Positions 17,701 to 26,006 are shown, numbered from the stretch's first letter. The stretch is 64,000 bases of DNA from Candidatus Krumholzibacteriota bacterium (GCA_016933255.1 JAFGBF010000020.1:1-64000); one strand, 5' to 3'. Made by a program: numbers and translations. Notes: generated by a model from the sequence alone, not told the origin.

Positions 17701-17903
17701 ATTCAGGGTTTGAGGTGAGTGACCGTATCGAGCTGTCGTACAAAGTTACGGATGAGATCGCCGAAGTATTCGATCTTTTTGGCGAACATATCCGCAGCGA
17801 GACCCTGACAGAGTCGTTGGTACAAGGGGAAAAAGACTGGGAGTTCAGTACGGAATTCGACCTGAACGACAATAAGGTCGAGCTCTGGGTAAGGCGGGTT
17901 TGA
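14751..17903 (+). CDS. ileS: isoleucyl-tRNA synthetase, type 2, with GVHH signature
   Basis: 1050 aa class I synthetase charging tRNA-Ile. The layout is type 2 (eukaryote-like): FYEGPPTANGRP, then the signature, KAGWDTHGLPVEIEVE, YCPRCGTSLSSHEV, an editing domain with WTTTPWTLISN, four further Cys pairs, KMSKSKGN at residues 597-601 and a C-terminal anticodon region. The HIGH motif reads G63-V-H-H66, so its first and third residues are swapped relative to HxGH. Such variants are functional in some bacteria and go with extreme mupirocin resistance. I chose ATG 14751; GTG 14727 would add 8 residues. Confidence 0.95.
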   Translation: MSDKGKQRSYEQLPSQRDAIAMEEELLKYWEEHGIFKRSIDERPDDKPFVFYEGPPTANGRPGVHHAMARTIKDIVCRFQTMRGHRVVRKAGWDTHGLPVEIEVEHRLGLDGKDQIEKYGVAEFNRECRKSVFTYLDEWHTFTRKLGYWLDLDHPYITCDNEYIESVWWILKQFWDQDMLFEGHKVVPYCPRCGTSLSSHEVSQGYKDVSDPSIFIKLKLVDEEAYFLVWTTTPWTLISNVALAVGPEYEYVRVEYKGDVLIFAEALLRVLDGEYRILGKMKGEELIGKRYEPCFPWFSEEEGAFRVIGADFVTLTDGTGIVHMAPAFGEDDYRTGQKEDLPFVQPVDFEGRFTEEIDRWAGRFIKECDPEIIEDLKDRNILSKAEEITHSYPFCWRCDSPLIYYARRSWYIKTTAYKDLLIEANRKVQWYPPEVGENRFAKWLEGNVDWALSRERYWGTPLNIWTCDSCDEKFCIGDISELRSISEQFPEDYDLHKPFIDELDVGCPECGGKMTRVPEVIDCWFDSGAMPFAQYHYPMENMDSFQKQYPAAFISEGVDQSRGWFYSLLAIGAFLTRKSPYERCLPHGMILDKEGQKMSKSKGNAVFASDILASDGADSLRWYLMTSGAPYLPKRFDLEAMRDGANKFLGTLRNLYNFFAMYAVIDGFEPSGDLASDNMIDRWLLSRYNSVVREVRTSLEEYEITKAARAIQLFVIGELSNWYLRRCRRRFWKNEMSGDKLSAYEIFYEVLEGVASLSAPFIPFLSEAIYHRLNDVDGSRPEGTSIHLAGFPEVDPSIIDETLEKNMDEVRKAVTIGRAVRNKSGIKVRTPLSGIFVHDSGKGELGWFNDDEMVNLVLDELNVKRAEQIGNTDDFISTSVKPDYSVLGKRFGKGMKAVANILENLSDESVRELVEKEKVTVEIDEKTEVITLDEVQIVQDTAEGFSAETEGGLTIILDIRMTPELIREGMARDLVNRIQNLRKDSGFEVSDRIELSYKVTDEIAEVFDLFGEHIRSETLTESLVQGEKDWEFSTEFDLNDNKVELWVRRV

Positions 17904-17929
17904 CGCGTTAGAAGATTAGGAGAGATCAG

Positions 17930-18337
17930 ATGCCGGCAAAACGGAAAAAGACGAAACTTACGAAGACCGAGTTAAAGACCTACAGGGAAAAGCTCCTTGC
18001 TGAAAGGGAAAGGATCATCAGGGAACTGGGCAGGATAGAAGAGACTATAAACGAAGAAACGAACCTGCAGGACGGGTCGAAAAGATCATATTCCAACCAT
18101 CTTGCAGATCTTGGTACCGATTTTATGGAAAAGGAAAAAAACTTCTACTACGCCAGCCAGGAAGGGCACTATCTGCGGTCCCTCGACGAGGCGCTCGAGA
18201 GGATGGATCGCGGAACGTACGGGAAATGCGAGGCGTGTGAGGATCTTATATCTTTCAAGCGTCTTGACGCTGTTCCCGGCGCGAGGCTGTGCATCGCCTG
18301 CAAGAGCAAAGCCGAGAAAGATATGAGGGGACGTTGA
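17930..18337 (+). CDS. TraR/DksA-type zinc-finger protein
   Basis: 135 aa. A basic Lys-rich N-terminus and coiled coil (TKTELKTYREKLLAERERII) lead to a C4 zinc finger CEACEDLISFKRLDAVPGAR followed by CIAC. This is the DksA/YteA superfamily, whose members modulate RNA polymerase through the secondary channel. The DxxDxA-type acidic tip is not clear here, so a true (p)ppGpp co-factor role is uncertain. It lies between ileS (26 nt) and lspA (3 nt), a common order in bacteria. Confidence 0.88.
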   Translation: MPAKRKKTKLTKTELKTYREKLLAERERIIRELGRIEETINEETNLQDGSKRSYSNHLADLGTDFMEKEKNFYYASQEGHYLRSLDEALERMDRGTYGKCEACEDLISFKRLDAVPGARLCIACKSKAEKDMRGR

Positions 18338-18340
18338 CAG

Positions 18341-18829
18341 GTGCTTTACTTCACCATCGCAGCCCTGATTGTAATTCTTGATCAGGCCTCCAAGAGGGTC
18401 GTTTGGGAGGTTTTCAGAAATTCCGGCGGGGTCGATCTCATCGATGGTTTTCTAAGGATCACGCTCAGCAGGAACAACGGCGCTGTGATGGGGATACTCG
18501 GGGGTTCACGCGCCATTCTTCTTATAGTGACGACCATCTCGATCGCGGCTCTGATATTCTTCGCATACCGCATGAGATACGCGCCGATCCTGAAAAGGAT
18601 CTATATCGGACTGATCCTGGGCGGCGCGTTCGGCAACCTGATAGACCGTATCGCTACCGGTGAAGTGATAGATTTTATTGATATGGGAATAGGTTCATAT
18701 CGCTGGCCTACCTATAATGTCGCTGATATAGCCGTATCATTAGGGGCTGTTTTCCTGATCGCGGGATTTGTAAAGGCGACAGACGACGTTTTTGAGCCTC
18801 CCAAGGGTGAGGATACCGGAACCGCTTGA
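18341..18829 (+). CDS. lspA: lipoprotein signal peptidase II
   Basis: 162 aa, four membrane helices. Catalytic aspartates are in GNLIDR (Asp102) and NVADIAV (Asp129); LDQASKRVVW, RNNGAVMG and VIDFIDM are also family motifs. It cleaves prolipoproteins at the lipobox Cys in the inner membrane and would process the lipoproteins in this window. It starts at GTG 18341, directly after the zinc-finger gene. Confidence 0.96.
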   Translation: MLYFTIAALIVILDQASKRVVWEVFRNSGGVDLIDGFLRITLSRNNGAVMGILGGSRAILLIVTTISIAALIFFAYRMRYAPILKRIYIGLILGGAFGNLIDRIATGEVIDFIDMGIGSYRWPTYNVADIAVSLGAVFLIAGFVKATDDVFEPPKGEDTGTA

Positions 18830-18833
18830 GAAA

Positions 18834-19826
18834 ATGGTCCGTCATCCGATGAATAATGAAAAAGAATATATTTCCATAGTGGATGAAGAGGCCAGTGGAG
18901 ACCGGCTTGATGTTTTTCTGAGCGCGCAGATCCCCGAACTGTCCAGGTCAAGGATCCAGAAAGCGGTCCGGTCGGGAGAAGTCCTCGTCAATGGTGATCC
19001 AGCCCTGAAAGTTTCCAGAAAAGTCAGTGAAAACGACGAGATCATGCTTCGATTCAAAGCGCCGAAACCGTCGGAGGTCTCGGCAGAAGATATTCCGCTG
19101 GATATTGTATATGAGGATGGGGATCTTCTGGTCGTAAACAAGAAGGCCGGGATGGTCGTTCATCCTGCTCCCGGGAACGCGGCCGGTACTATGGTGAACG
19201 CGCTTCTCGCCCATTGCACCGATCTTTCCGGCATCGGAGGAGTCCTTCGCCCCGGGATCGTCCACAGGCTTGATGCTCTGACGACAGGGCTGCTTGTGGT
19301 GGCAAAAAATGACAGGGTCCACATTGAACTGAGCAGACAGCTTATGGAGCGCAAAGTCAGAAGGATATATTTCGCAATAATATGGGGAGAGATGCCCGAG
19401 AACGAGGGGCTGATAGACCTTCCGATAGGCAGGTCGAAATCCGACAGGAAAAAGATGGCTGTAGTCAGGTCGGGTGGAAGGCCTGCAGTCACTTATTACA
19501 ATGCGCTAGACACTTTTGGACCGTTCCAGTATATTAGAGTAAAGCTGGGGACCGGCAGGACGCATCAGATCAGGGTGCATCTCAGCCACGCCGGACATCC
19601 GGTCCTCGGTGATCCCGTTTACGGAGGGAGAAAAGTCAGGAGAGGTTCTCTTTCGAAAGAGGATATGGAATCCGGGCACAGGGCGCTTACCCTTATAGAC
19701 AGGCAGGCGCTTCACGCGGGGGAATTGTCGTTTTTTCACCCCTCGCGTAAAGAGATGGTCAGCTTCACCGCCCCCCTCCCTGACGATTTCAGTTCGGTAA
19801 TCACTTCATGCGGGGGAAACCTGTGA
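18834..19826 (+). CDS. RluD-type 23S rRNA pseudouridine synthase
   Basis: 330 aa. An S4 domain (GDRLDVFLSAQIPELSRSRI) precedes a RluA-family catalytic domain. The catalytic Asp147 is in HRLDALTTGLLVVA, with the later motif GTGRTHQIRVHLSHAGHPVLGD (quoted in part as a cue). It converts uridines to pseudouridine, by family most likely in 23S rRNA helix 69. The start is uncertain: ATG 18834 lies 4 nt after lspA, ATG 18849 is possible. Its end overlaps the STAS gene by 4 nt. Confidence 0.94.
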   Translation: MVRHPMNNEKEYISIVDEEASGDRLDVFLSAQIPELSRSRIQKAVRSGEVLVNGDPALKVSRKVSENDEIMLRFKAPKPSEVSAEDIPLDIVYEDGDLLVVNKKAGMVVHPAPGNAAGTMVNALLAHCTDLSGIGGVLRPGIVHRLDALTTGLLVVAKNDRVHIELSRQLMERKVRRIYFAIIWGEMPENEGLIDLPIGRSKSDRKKMAVVRSGGRPAVTYYNALDTFGPFQYIRVKLGTGRTHQIRVHLSHAGHPVLGDPVYGGRKVRRGSLSKEDMESGHRALTLIDRQALHAGELSFFHPSRKEMVSFTAPLPDDFSSVITSCGGNL

Positions 19827-20161
19827 AGGTCAGGATCAGGGAATCGGGACAGGTGACTATCGTCGGGATATCGGGAAAGCTTATGGGCGGTGCTGATGCC
19901 GATACCTTCAGAGATCTGGTCCATCAGCTTATCGAAAGCGGTAAAAAGAAAGTGCTGATCGATCTCGCAGGCGTCAAATGGGTAAACAGTACAGGTGTGG
20001 GGATCCTTATTACGGGCTATACGACCATGAGAAGAAATAAAGGGGACTTGAAGCTGCTGAATGTTTCCAATAAAATACAGAGCATCTTGTATGTGACCAA
20101 GCTGAATCTTATCTTCGAATGCTTTGACGACCAGGACGAAGCTATCGCCAGTTTTTCTTAA
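19823..20161 (+). CDS. STAS-domain anti-sigma factor antagonist (RsbV/SpoIIAA-like)
   Basis: 112 aa single STAS domain. The regulatory serine is Ser56 in KWVNSTGVGILI, the site phosphorylated by an RsbW-type kinase. GTG 19823 overlaps the preceding stop (GTGA) and is preceded by GGGGGAAA; an in-frame ATG at 19808 adds five residues. It starts a three-gene partner-switching unit. Confidence 0.92.
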   Translation: MKVRIRESGQVTIVGISGKLMGGADADTFRDLVHQLIESGKKKVLIDLAGVKWVNSTGVGILITGYTTMRRNKGDLKLLNVSNKIQSILYVTKLNLIFECFDDQDEAIASFS

Positions 20162-20202
20162 GTCCAGCTACTCTGGATCGGGAGGAGGGATCTGAAGAGA
20201 TT

Positions 20203-20643
20203 ATGACTTCAAGCATAGTGTTGGAGTTTCCGAGCAGTTACGAGTGGTTGAACTTGGTCGATCTTGTCTGCTGCGAATTGACATGTGAGACGGGGAATTT
20301 TTCAAAGGCCGATCTGAACGATATATCCATCTCTGTTATAGAGGCATGTACGAATGCTCTTGAACACGGGAACATGAGCAACCCGGAACTGAATGTTCGC
20401 GTAGTCTTCCGCCGCCATCCGGACCATCTCGAGGTCGAAGTGTCCGATTTCGGTGAAGGGTTTGATTTCGAGGAATTTCTTCAGAACATTCCAGATCCTT
20501 CGGATATAGAGCATCAGCGAGGCAGAGGCATCTATATCATGAAGGAGATGATGGATTCGCTGGAATTCGAAAAACTCCCCGAGCGGGGCATGAAAGTAAT
20601 CTTAAGGAAGAATACCAACGGCTCCCGCAAGACCGGAGATTGA
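20203..20643 (+). CDS. RsbW/SpoIIAB-like serine kinase/anti-sigma (HATPase_c_2)
   Basis: 146 aa GHKL ATPase fold: N box SVIEACTNALEHG, G1 box DFGEGFD, G2 box RGRGIYIM. Such proteins bind a sigma factor or other target and phosphorylate the STAS partner. All nucleotide-binding boxes are intact. It is 41 nt after the STAS gene and 122 nt before the phosphatase gene. No sigma-factor gene is adjacent, so the target is not visible. Confidence 0.92.
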   Translation: MTSSIVLEFPSSYEWLNLVDLVCCELTCETGNFSKADLNDISISVIEACTNALEHGNMSNPELNVRVVFRRHPDHLEVEVSDFGEGFDFEEFLQNIPDPSDIEHQRGRGIYIMKEMMDSLEFEKLPERGMKVILRKNTNGSRKTGD

Positions 20644-20765
20644 TCCTTGAGATACTCTTTCCTCCCATTGACCCGAAAGCAACCCAGTATGTTCTGTTCG
20701 TAGTCTTGCAGGGGGAAGCGGAAACAGGGCAGATTTATTCCCGATGTTTGGTTTGGAGAGATCAG

Positions 20766-23033
20766 ATGGCCACATCATCATATCTGGCTTCCTTCTACTT
20801 CGTAAGCGGAACGATCATATTTTTTCTCGGTGTGATGATCCTTCGTTATTCCTCGAGAGATGTAGTCGGGTGGGCGACGGCCCTCGTACTATTCTTTGCC
20901 GGGAGCGGACCGATACTGGGCGGTATCGGCGTCATACTCGAAAAAAATCTTCAACAGGGAACATTTCTTTTCAATAACGTAATGGAAAACTTCGGGTATT
21001 CCTGGGAGTTTTTCTTCCCGTCCCTGATGCTGTTTGCACTTGTTTATCCTGAAAGACACAGAATATGGAAATATCTCCGAAAATATGTATTCCTTCTTTT
21101 TATTCCTCATATGTTCCACCTCGTCCTCGTCCTGATACTGATAGACAGGGTCAATCCTGAGGATACCTTTAATTTTCTCGCCAACATGAATGTCAGGTTC
21201 GCTCCGCTGCAGACCTTCTTTGTCTCATTGGCGAGCGTATTGAATATCCTAGCCACCCTTCTTTTCAAAGCTCATAATGCCTTCTTTTCTCTTGTAAACA
21301 TCTCGTACGCGGTTTTTTCGATATTTCTGTTAAGAAAGTCGATGAAACTCGAACTCGCTCCAAGGGTGAACAGGCAGATGAAGGCCCTTGTACTGGGCCT
21401 GGGACTCTGCATCACCGTCTATTCGCTCGGCAAAGCAGTCCCTTTCTTCCTGAACCTTCAACTTGATCCGAATATCGTAACGGCATTCATCAACGCCGCT
21501 CTCATACTCGGCGGCGGATCGATTGCTCTGGCTATAGTCAGGTTCCAATTCCTTGATATCCGTCTGATCGCAAGAAAGAGTATCTTTTATGGCGCTGTGA
21601 TAGCGATACTTGCCACGATCTATCTTCTTACGATCAAGCAGGTGACAGAGTTCTTTTACAGGTTTTCGGGAACGAGATTCGAATTCCTCGAAACGGTCCT
21701 TATAATCATCTTTATAATCGTTTTCCAGCCGGTATTCAGCAGGATGGAGGAATGGATCGACCGCGTGCTGGTCAGGGAAGGCAAAAGCACCAGGGTAAGG
21801 ATCCGCGAACTGAGCGACGAACTTCTTTCCGTTGTCGAGATCGATGACCTCAAGACGAAGATCAACAGTTCCCTCGGTTTGATATTCACCGCTAAAAAGG
21901 TCGAGACTATTTTCAGCGAAGAGCTGTTTGCCCTGAAAAACGAAGATCCATACGCTCTGGAAATCATTAAAGTGATGATCAAAGTCGGAGAACCGATTTC
22001 GAAATTTGATTTTCTCGAAGCGCTGGGGTTCCTGAATCTCAAGGGCAGGGCTCTCTTCCGTCCGGGGAAAAAGGCAGTAAGAGAAGCTGTCGAGACTATG
22101 CCGGGTATAGTAAGGCGGTTTTCCGGATACGAGCTTATAGTCCCCGTAACGCACGAGGGCGCTTGTATGGCCTGTCTTCTTCTTGGTGAGAAAAAGGAGG
22201 AAGAGAAATACTCGACGGAAGAACTGGCCCTTCTCGCCATGCTCGCTTCGCAGATCTCGGCTTCACTCACGCGGATCGACCTTCTTGAGGAAGTCGTAGA
22301 GAAGAAGGTCATGGAAGAAGAACTCAATATCGCGAAATCAATTCAGATGAACCTTCTGCCGACCGAGATGCCCCGGCTTGAACGTTACGAAGTCGCGGGT
22401 CTCAGCGTCGCGAGCAAACAGGTGGGAGGGGATTATTACGATTTTATCCTCGAAGATTCGAATCTAGCTTTCGTTGTTGCCGATGTATCCGGAAAGGGAG
22501 TCCCCGCTTCCCTTCTTATGGCCTCCCTCCAGGCCAGCCTGCGGTCTATGATGGACAGGATGGAGGACCCTGTGGCTGTAATAAGCAGGCTGAATGATGT
22601 AATGTGTGATATCACCGCTCCCGACAAGTTCGCGACGATGTTCTACGGCTGCGTAAATACCCGTAAAAACGAGATCATATATTCGAATGCCGGACATTTT
22701 TTCCCTGTAATCATCAGGAAAGACGGAAAGATCGAAGAGCTCGATTACAGCGGCCTGATACTAGGCGTGAGCCCCGGATTCTCATATGAGAGCAGGAAGG
22801 CCAGGATGAATCCAGGCGATTCGATCGTTGTGACGACAGATGGGGTGACGGAAGCCGAAAACCAGCGGGGAGAACTCTATGGAGAGGAGCGGCTCCATCC
22901 ATTTCTCGCGTCGGTCAGGGAAGGCTCGGCTGGCAGGATCAAGGATTCTATCGTAGAAGAAGTAAACAGGTTCGCATATCCGATGGGAGCGAACGATGAT
23001 ATGACTATCGTGGTAGTTAAACGCAACCTCTGA
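20766..23033 (+). CDS. membrane PP2C-type phosphatase (RsbU/SpoIIE-like)
   Basis: 755 aa. Residues 1-330 hold about eight hydrophobic helices, a likely membrane sensor. A GAF-like region follows (about 360-520), then a SpoIIE PP2C domain: GGDYYDFI, VADVSGKGVPASLLMA, YSNAGHFFP, TDGVTEAENQRGELYG, and NDDMTIVVV, with the metal-binding Asp residues present. It should dephosphorylate the STAS protein and so release the target of the kinase. ATG 20766 follows GGAGAG; reading back to TTG 20640 would add a 42-residue soluble leader lacking family support. Confidence 0.93.
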   Translation: MATSSYLASFYFVSGTIIFFLGVMILRYSSRDVVGWATALVLFFAGSGPILGGIGVILEKNLQQGTFLFNNVMENFGYSWEFFFPSLMLFALVYPERHRIWKYLRKYVFLLFIPHMFHLVLVLILIDRVNPEDTFNFLANMNVRFAPLQTFFVSLASVLNILATLLFKAHNAFFSLVNISYAVFSIFLLRKSMKLELAPRVNRQMKALVLGLGLCITVYSLGKAVPFFLNLQLDPNIVTAFINAALILGGGSIALAIVRFQFLDIRLIARKSIFYGAVIAILATIYLLTIKQVTEFFYRFSGTRFEFLETVLIIIFIIVFQPVFSRMEEWIDRVLVREGKSTRVRIRELSDELLSVVEIDDLKTKINSSLGLIFTAKKVETIFSEELFALKNEDPYALEIIKVMIKVGEPISKFDFLEALGFLNLKGRALFRPGKKAVREAVETMPGIVRRFSGYELIVPVTHEGACMACLLLGEKKEEEKYSTEELALLAMLASQISASLTRIDLLEEVVEKKVMEEELNIAKSIQMNLLPTEMPRLERYEVAGLSVASKQVGGDYYDFILEDSNLAFVVADVSGKGVPASLLMASLQASLRSMMDRMEDPVAVISRLNDVMCDITAPDKFATMFYGCVNTRKNEIIYSNAGHFFPVIIRKDGKIEELDYSGLILGVSPGFSYESRKARMNPGDSIVVTTDGVTEAENQRGELYGEERLHPFLASVREGSAGRIKDSIVEEVNRFAYPMGANDDMTIVVVKRNL

Positions 23034-23111
23034 TAAAATCGGGCGCCGGGCAGATCATTTTGATGGTTTTTATCTTGTTTCCGGCCTTTGTCTTATAAGG
23101 AAGAAGCGTAA

Positions 23112-23543
23112 ATGTATTCCGAAAGCGGGATAAAATCGCGTATACTTAGTGTAGACCCCGGGACGAAAAGGACCGGATTCGCGCTGAGCGATCCGATCGG
23201 GATCACGGCCCAGGGGCTGGAGACTTTCGAGAGTGACGGCGGTTCAGTACTGCTTGAACATATTGAAGGGCTGATCAGGGAGTATGAAGTATCCACGGTC
23301 GTCATCGGACTTCCGCTCTCGATGAGCGGCCGCGAGATCGAAGGAACAAAGAGATCACGGCAGCTTGCCGAAGATATAAAGGAACGATGCGAAGTCCAGA
23401 TCCTCCTCAGGGATGAGAGGATGTCGAGTCTCGAGGTCGAAAGGATAATGAAGCAGGAGGGGAAGATAAAGAGGGCTGCTGATATAGACAGGCTCTCGGC
23501 GGTCCTTCTGCTGCAGAACTATCTTGATGAATCGGCGGGCTGA
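23112..23543 (+). CDS. ruvX: RuvX/YqgF family RNase H-fold nuclease
   Basis: 143 aa. It has the RNase H-like core: SVDPGTKRTGFALSD (catalytic Asp), VVIGLPLSMSGREIEGTKRS, RDERMSSLEVERIM and AADIDRLSAVLLLQNYLD. It is known for pre-16S rRNA 5' end processing and branch-DNA cleavage. It is co-directional with mltG, as in many genomes. Confidence 0.94.
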   Translation: MYSESGIKSRILSVDPGTKRTGFALSDPIGITAQGLETFESDGGSVLLEHIEGLIREYEVSTVVIGLPLSMSGREIEGTKRSRQLAEDIKERCEVQILLRDERMSSLEVERIMKQEGKIKRAADIDRLSAVLLLQNYLDESAG

Positions 23544-23591
23544 GTGGTGCGGCCGGCCGGTCATAGTTCTGGTATCGCATGAGGTGATATT

Positions 23592-24740
23592 TTGAAGTTA
23601 CGGGTTTCGGTACTATTATCTGTTGCGCTGACGCTTTTTGTTATCGGCACAGTACAGTTTGCCGACCTTTACTACGAGGATGCGGCCAATTATTCTTCGC
23701 GCAGGGTATCGTTCAAGGTACACCCTGGGACTACCTTCAAGGAAGTCCAGGCCCAGCTTGTTGAGGCGGGCGTGCTGACGCGTCCCGGCGTCTTCCGCTG
23801 GGCGGCGTATCTGACCCGCAGGGAAACGAAGATCCGGGCCGGAAGATACCTCTTTCGCTATGGTGAAAGTGTAGCATCCGTATTGAATAAACTTGTCTAT
23901 GGGCGAGTCGATTACGCGCGCGTCGTTATCCCAGAGGGGCTGATGATGAGAGAGATCGCGTCGATCCTTCAGAAAGAGGTCGAAATAGATTCAGCTCTCT
24001 TTATGGCCGCGGCCTCTGATTCGGCTGTTCTGGCGGATTTTGATATCGATGCCCCGGATCTCGAAGGGTATCTTTTCCCCGACACCTATCTTTTTGACTG
24101 GCCACTGAGCGAGAAAGAAGTCCTGGAAAGGATGGTAAATCGGTTTCACAGAATATATGACGCAGCGATAGCTGGGCTTGCTGACAGCACCGGGATGAAC
24201 CTTCATGAAATTGTGACCCTTGCTTCGATTATTCAGGCCGAGGCGATATTCAATTCCGAGATGAGACATATTTCGGCAGTCTATCACAACCGTATCGATG
24301 CCGGCTGGAGGCTTGAAGCAGACCCGACCGTCGCATACGCTCTTGGCGGCGTGAAGAGGCCGCTTTACTATAAGGACCTTCGCGTTCCTTCCGCGTATAA
24401 TACATACCGGGTACGGGGTCTTCCTCCCGGAGCGATATGCAGCCCCGGGCGCACGGCGCTTGAGGCGGCAGTCCTCCCTCTGGACGGGTGCGAAGATTAC
24501 TATTTTGTCGCTGACGGATCCGGTAGGCACAGGTTCAGCAAGACTCATTCGGAGCATCTCAAGGCCAAGCATCTTATCAAATACGGTCCTGTCCCGCCGG
24601 AGGTCAAGCAGAAGACGTATACTGAATCGATCGATGGGGCGAAAAGCAAGATATTGGAAGGGATCGGGGACAACGATGACGGTCTCTCGAAAAAACCGGC
24701 ACAACCGGCCAGTGATGATCCCGGTGAAGAAAGGGAATGA
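23592..24740 (+). CDS. mltG: endolytic murein transglycosylase
   Basis: 382 aa, YceG-like. An N-terminal membrane helix (residues 4-24) is followed by a LysM-like region (KVHPGTTFKEVQAQL) and the catalytic domain. The catalytic Glu217 is in LASIIQAEA, followed by VYHNRI and SAYNTYRVRGLPPGAICSPG. It cleaves nascent peptidoglycan strands in the periplasm. It starts at TTG 23592 with GAGGTGAT upstream. Its stop overlaps larE by 4 nt. Confidence 0.95.
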   Translation: MKLRVSVLLSVALTLFVIGTVQFADLYYEDAANYSSRRVSFKVHPGTTFKEVQAQLVEAGVLTRPGVFRWAAYLTRRETKIRAGRYLFRYGESVASVLNKLVYGRVDYARVVIPEGLMMREIASILQKEVEIDSALFMAAASDSAVLADFDIDAPDLEGYLFPDTYLFDWPLSEKEVLERMVNRFHRIYDAAIAGLADSTGMNLHEIVTLASIIQAEAIFNSEMRHISAVYHNRIDAGWRLEADPTVAYALGGVKRPLYYKDLRVPSAYNTYRVRGLPPGAICSPGRTALEAAVLPLDGCEDYYFVADGSGRHRFSKTHSEHLKAKHLIKYGPVPPEVKQKTYTESIDGAKSKILEGIGDNDDGLSKKPAQPASDDPGEERE

Positions 24741-25555
24741 CCGGTTGTATGGATGAGGACAAGCTCGATACCCTGAAAAAGATAATCAAAGAAAAAGGAC
24801 CTGTGGCGATCGCTTTCTCAGGCGGAGTCGATTCGACATTTCTGCTCGGGATCGCCAGCGGTGTGCTCGGGAAAGATCTTCTTGCCGTGACGGTCTCGTC
24901 GGATTTTATGTTTACGAAAGAGATCGAGGAAGCAAAAACGGCGGCAGCCGGTTTCGGCGTCGATCACGTGATGATCGATATCGAGCTTTCCGATATCGAG
25001 AGGTTCGTCGATAACCCTCCCGGCAGGTGCTATCATTGCAAGAAACACCTTTTTTCGAAGATCTCGGAGGCGGCAGGGGAGCGGGGATTCAGCATCGTGT
25101 GCGATGCAAGCAATATCGATGATGAGACAGATTACAGGCCCGGGATGAGGGCGCTTGAAGAGCTTGGTATCTTGAGTCCGCTTCGCGAAGCGGGGCTGAC
25201 CAAGGAGGATATCCGTTACTTCTCGAAAGAGATGGGATACGGCACCTGGGACAGTCCCGCGATGGCGTGCCTTGCTACGAGGATCCCGTATAATGAAGAG
25301 ATCACGCTGGAGAAGCTCAAGCGGATAGAGAAGGCAGAAGAATATCTCAGGTCGGCAGGTTTTGAGATGAACAGGGTACGGTGCCACGGCGATCTTGCCA
25401 GGATCGAGGTGGCTCCAGAGAAGGTGATGCTCCTGCTAGAGCCCGGGCTGCTGCGCAAAGTCGTGGAACGTTTCAAAGAGTTCGGGTTTTTATATGTTAC
25501 AGTCGATGCCGAGGGGTATCGTATGGGAAGCATGAACGAATCCCTTGACATGTGA
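24737..25555 (+). CDS. larE: LarE-type ATP-dependent sacrificial sulfur transferase
   Basis: 272 aa PP-loop enzyme. AFSGGVDSTFLLGIA binds ATP. PPGRCYHCKKHLF and SNIDDETDYRPG are LarE signatures. Cys178 in SPAMACLATRIPY aligns with the sacrificial Cys of Lactobacillus plantarum LarE, which donates its sulfur for the nickel-pincer nucleotide cofactor of lactate racemase. larB and larC are not in the window. ATG 24737 overlaps the mltG stop; ATG 24749 is an alternative start. Confidence 0.92.
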   Translation: MTGCMDEDKLDTLKKIIKEKGPVAIAFSGGVDSTFLLGIASGVLGKDLLAVTVSSDFMFTKEIEEAKTAAAGFGVDHVMIDIELSDIERFVDNPPGRCYHCKKHLFSKISEAAGERGFSIVCDASNIDDETDYRPGMRALEELGILSPLREAGLTKEDIRYFSKEMGYGTWDSPAMACLATRIPYNEEITLEKLKRIEKAEEYLRSAGFEMNRVRCHGDLARIEVAPEKVMLLLEPGLLRKVVERFKEFGFLYVTVDAEGYRMGSMNESLDM

Positions 25556-25624
25556 CGATTTACGCATATTATACCTCTATTGATAGTACCGCCGGTGCCC
25601 CGGAAGGGGCGGAAAGGGCGAAGG

Positions 25625-25780
25625 ATGGAAGCGATTCGAAAGTACAGAAAATGGATCATGATAGCAGGCCTGCTGTCGATCGTGCTCGGCTATTTTTTCC
25701 TGGCCCACAACTCGATCTCACTGGCTCCGGTCCTGCTTGTTCTGGGATATTGCATCCTGGTCCCCGTCGCGTTGATATAA
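25625..25780 (+). CDS. 51-aa two-helix membrane protein
   Basis: After a short basic N-terminus (MEAIRKYRKW) the protein has two hydrophobic stretches, IMIAGLLSIVLGYFFLA and APVLLVLGYCILVPVALI, around a short polar turn. AAAGGGCGAAGG precedes the ATG. No function was recognised. It lies just before the tRNA gene. Confidence 0.65.
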   Translation: MEAIRKYRKWIMIAGLLSIVLGYFFLAHNSISLAPVLLVLGYCILVPVALI

Positions 25781-25793
25781 AATTCTTTTCAGT

Positions 25794-25870
25794 GGGCGAT
25801 TAGCTCAGTTGGTTAGAGCACCTGCTTTACACGCAGGGGGTCACAGGTTCGAGTCCCGTATCGCCCACCA
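25794..25870 (+). tRNA. tRNA-Val (anticodon UAC), CCA encoded
   Basis: A 77-nt cloverleaf: 7-bp acceptor GGGCGAT/ATCGCCC, D arm GCTC...GAGC, anticodon stem CCTGC/GCAGG with loop TTTACAC (anticodon TAC at 25828-25830), T arm ACAGG-TTCGAGT-CCCGT with one A-C mismatch, discriminator A and encoded CCA. Confidence 0.95.
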
Positions 25871-25897
25871 GTTTTATTCAAATACATCAAAGGGATA

Positions 25898-25969
25898 GGG
25901 GATTAGCTCATGGGAGCAGAAGTGACCTTTCCCCGGTCTTTAAGCCAGACCCCGAGTCAAAAATTCCTC
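25898..25969 (+). other. tRNA-like remnant downstream of tRNA-Val
   Basis: 72 nt. GGGGATT at the 5' end can pair with AATTCCTC at the 3' end with one mismatch and a wobble. It contains GATTAGCTCA, identical to part of the real tRNA's D arm, closed as GCTC/GAGC. GACC-TTTCCCC-GGTC makes a 4-bp, 7-nt-loop hairpin. There is no proper T arm, so it is not a working tRNA. Confidence 0.3.
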
Positions 25970-26006
25970 GCTTTTATTCTTCTCAAAATTATGGTAGAAT
26001 GACCGC

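Noticed and set aside
25994-25999. TAGAAT before the secreted hydrolase
   Set aside because: It lies about 10 nt from the start codon with no fitting -35, so it would make a leaderless message.
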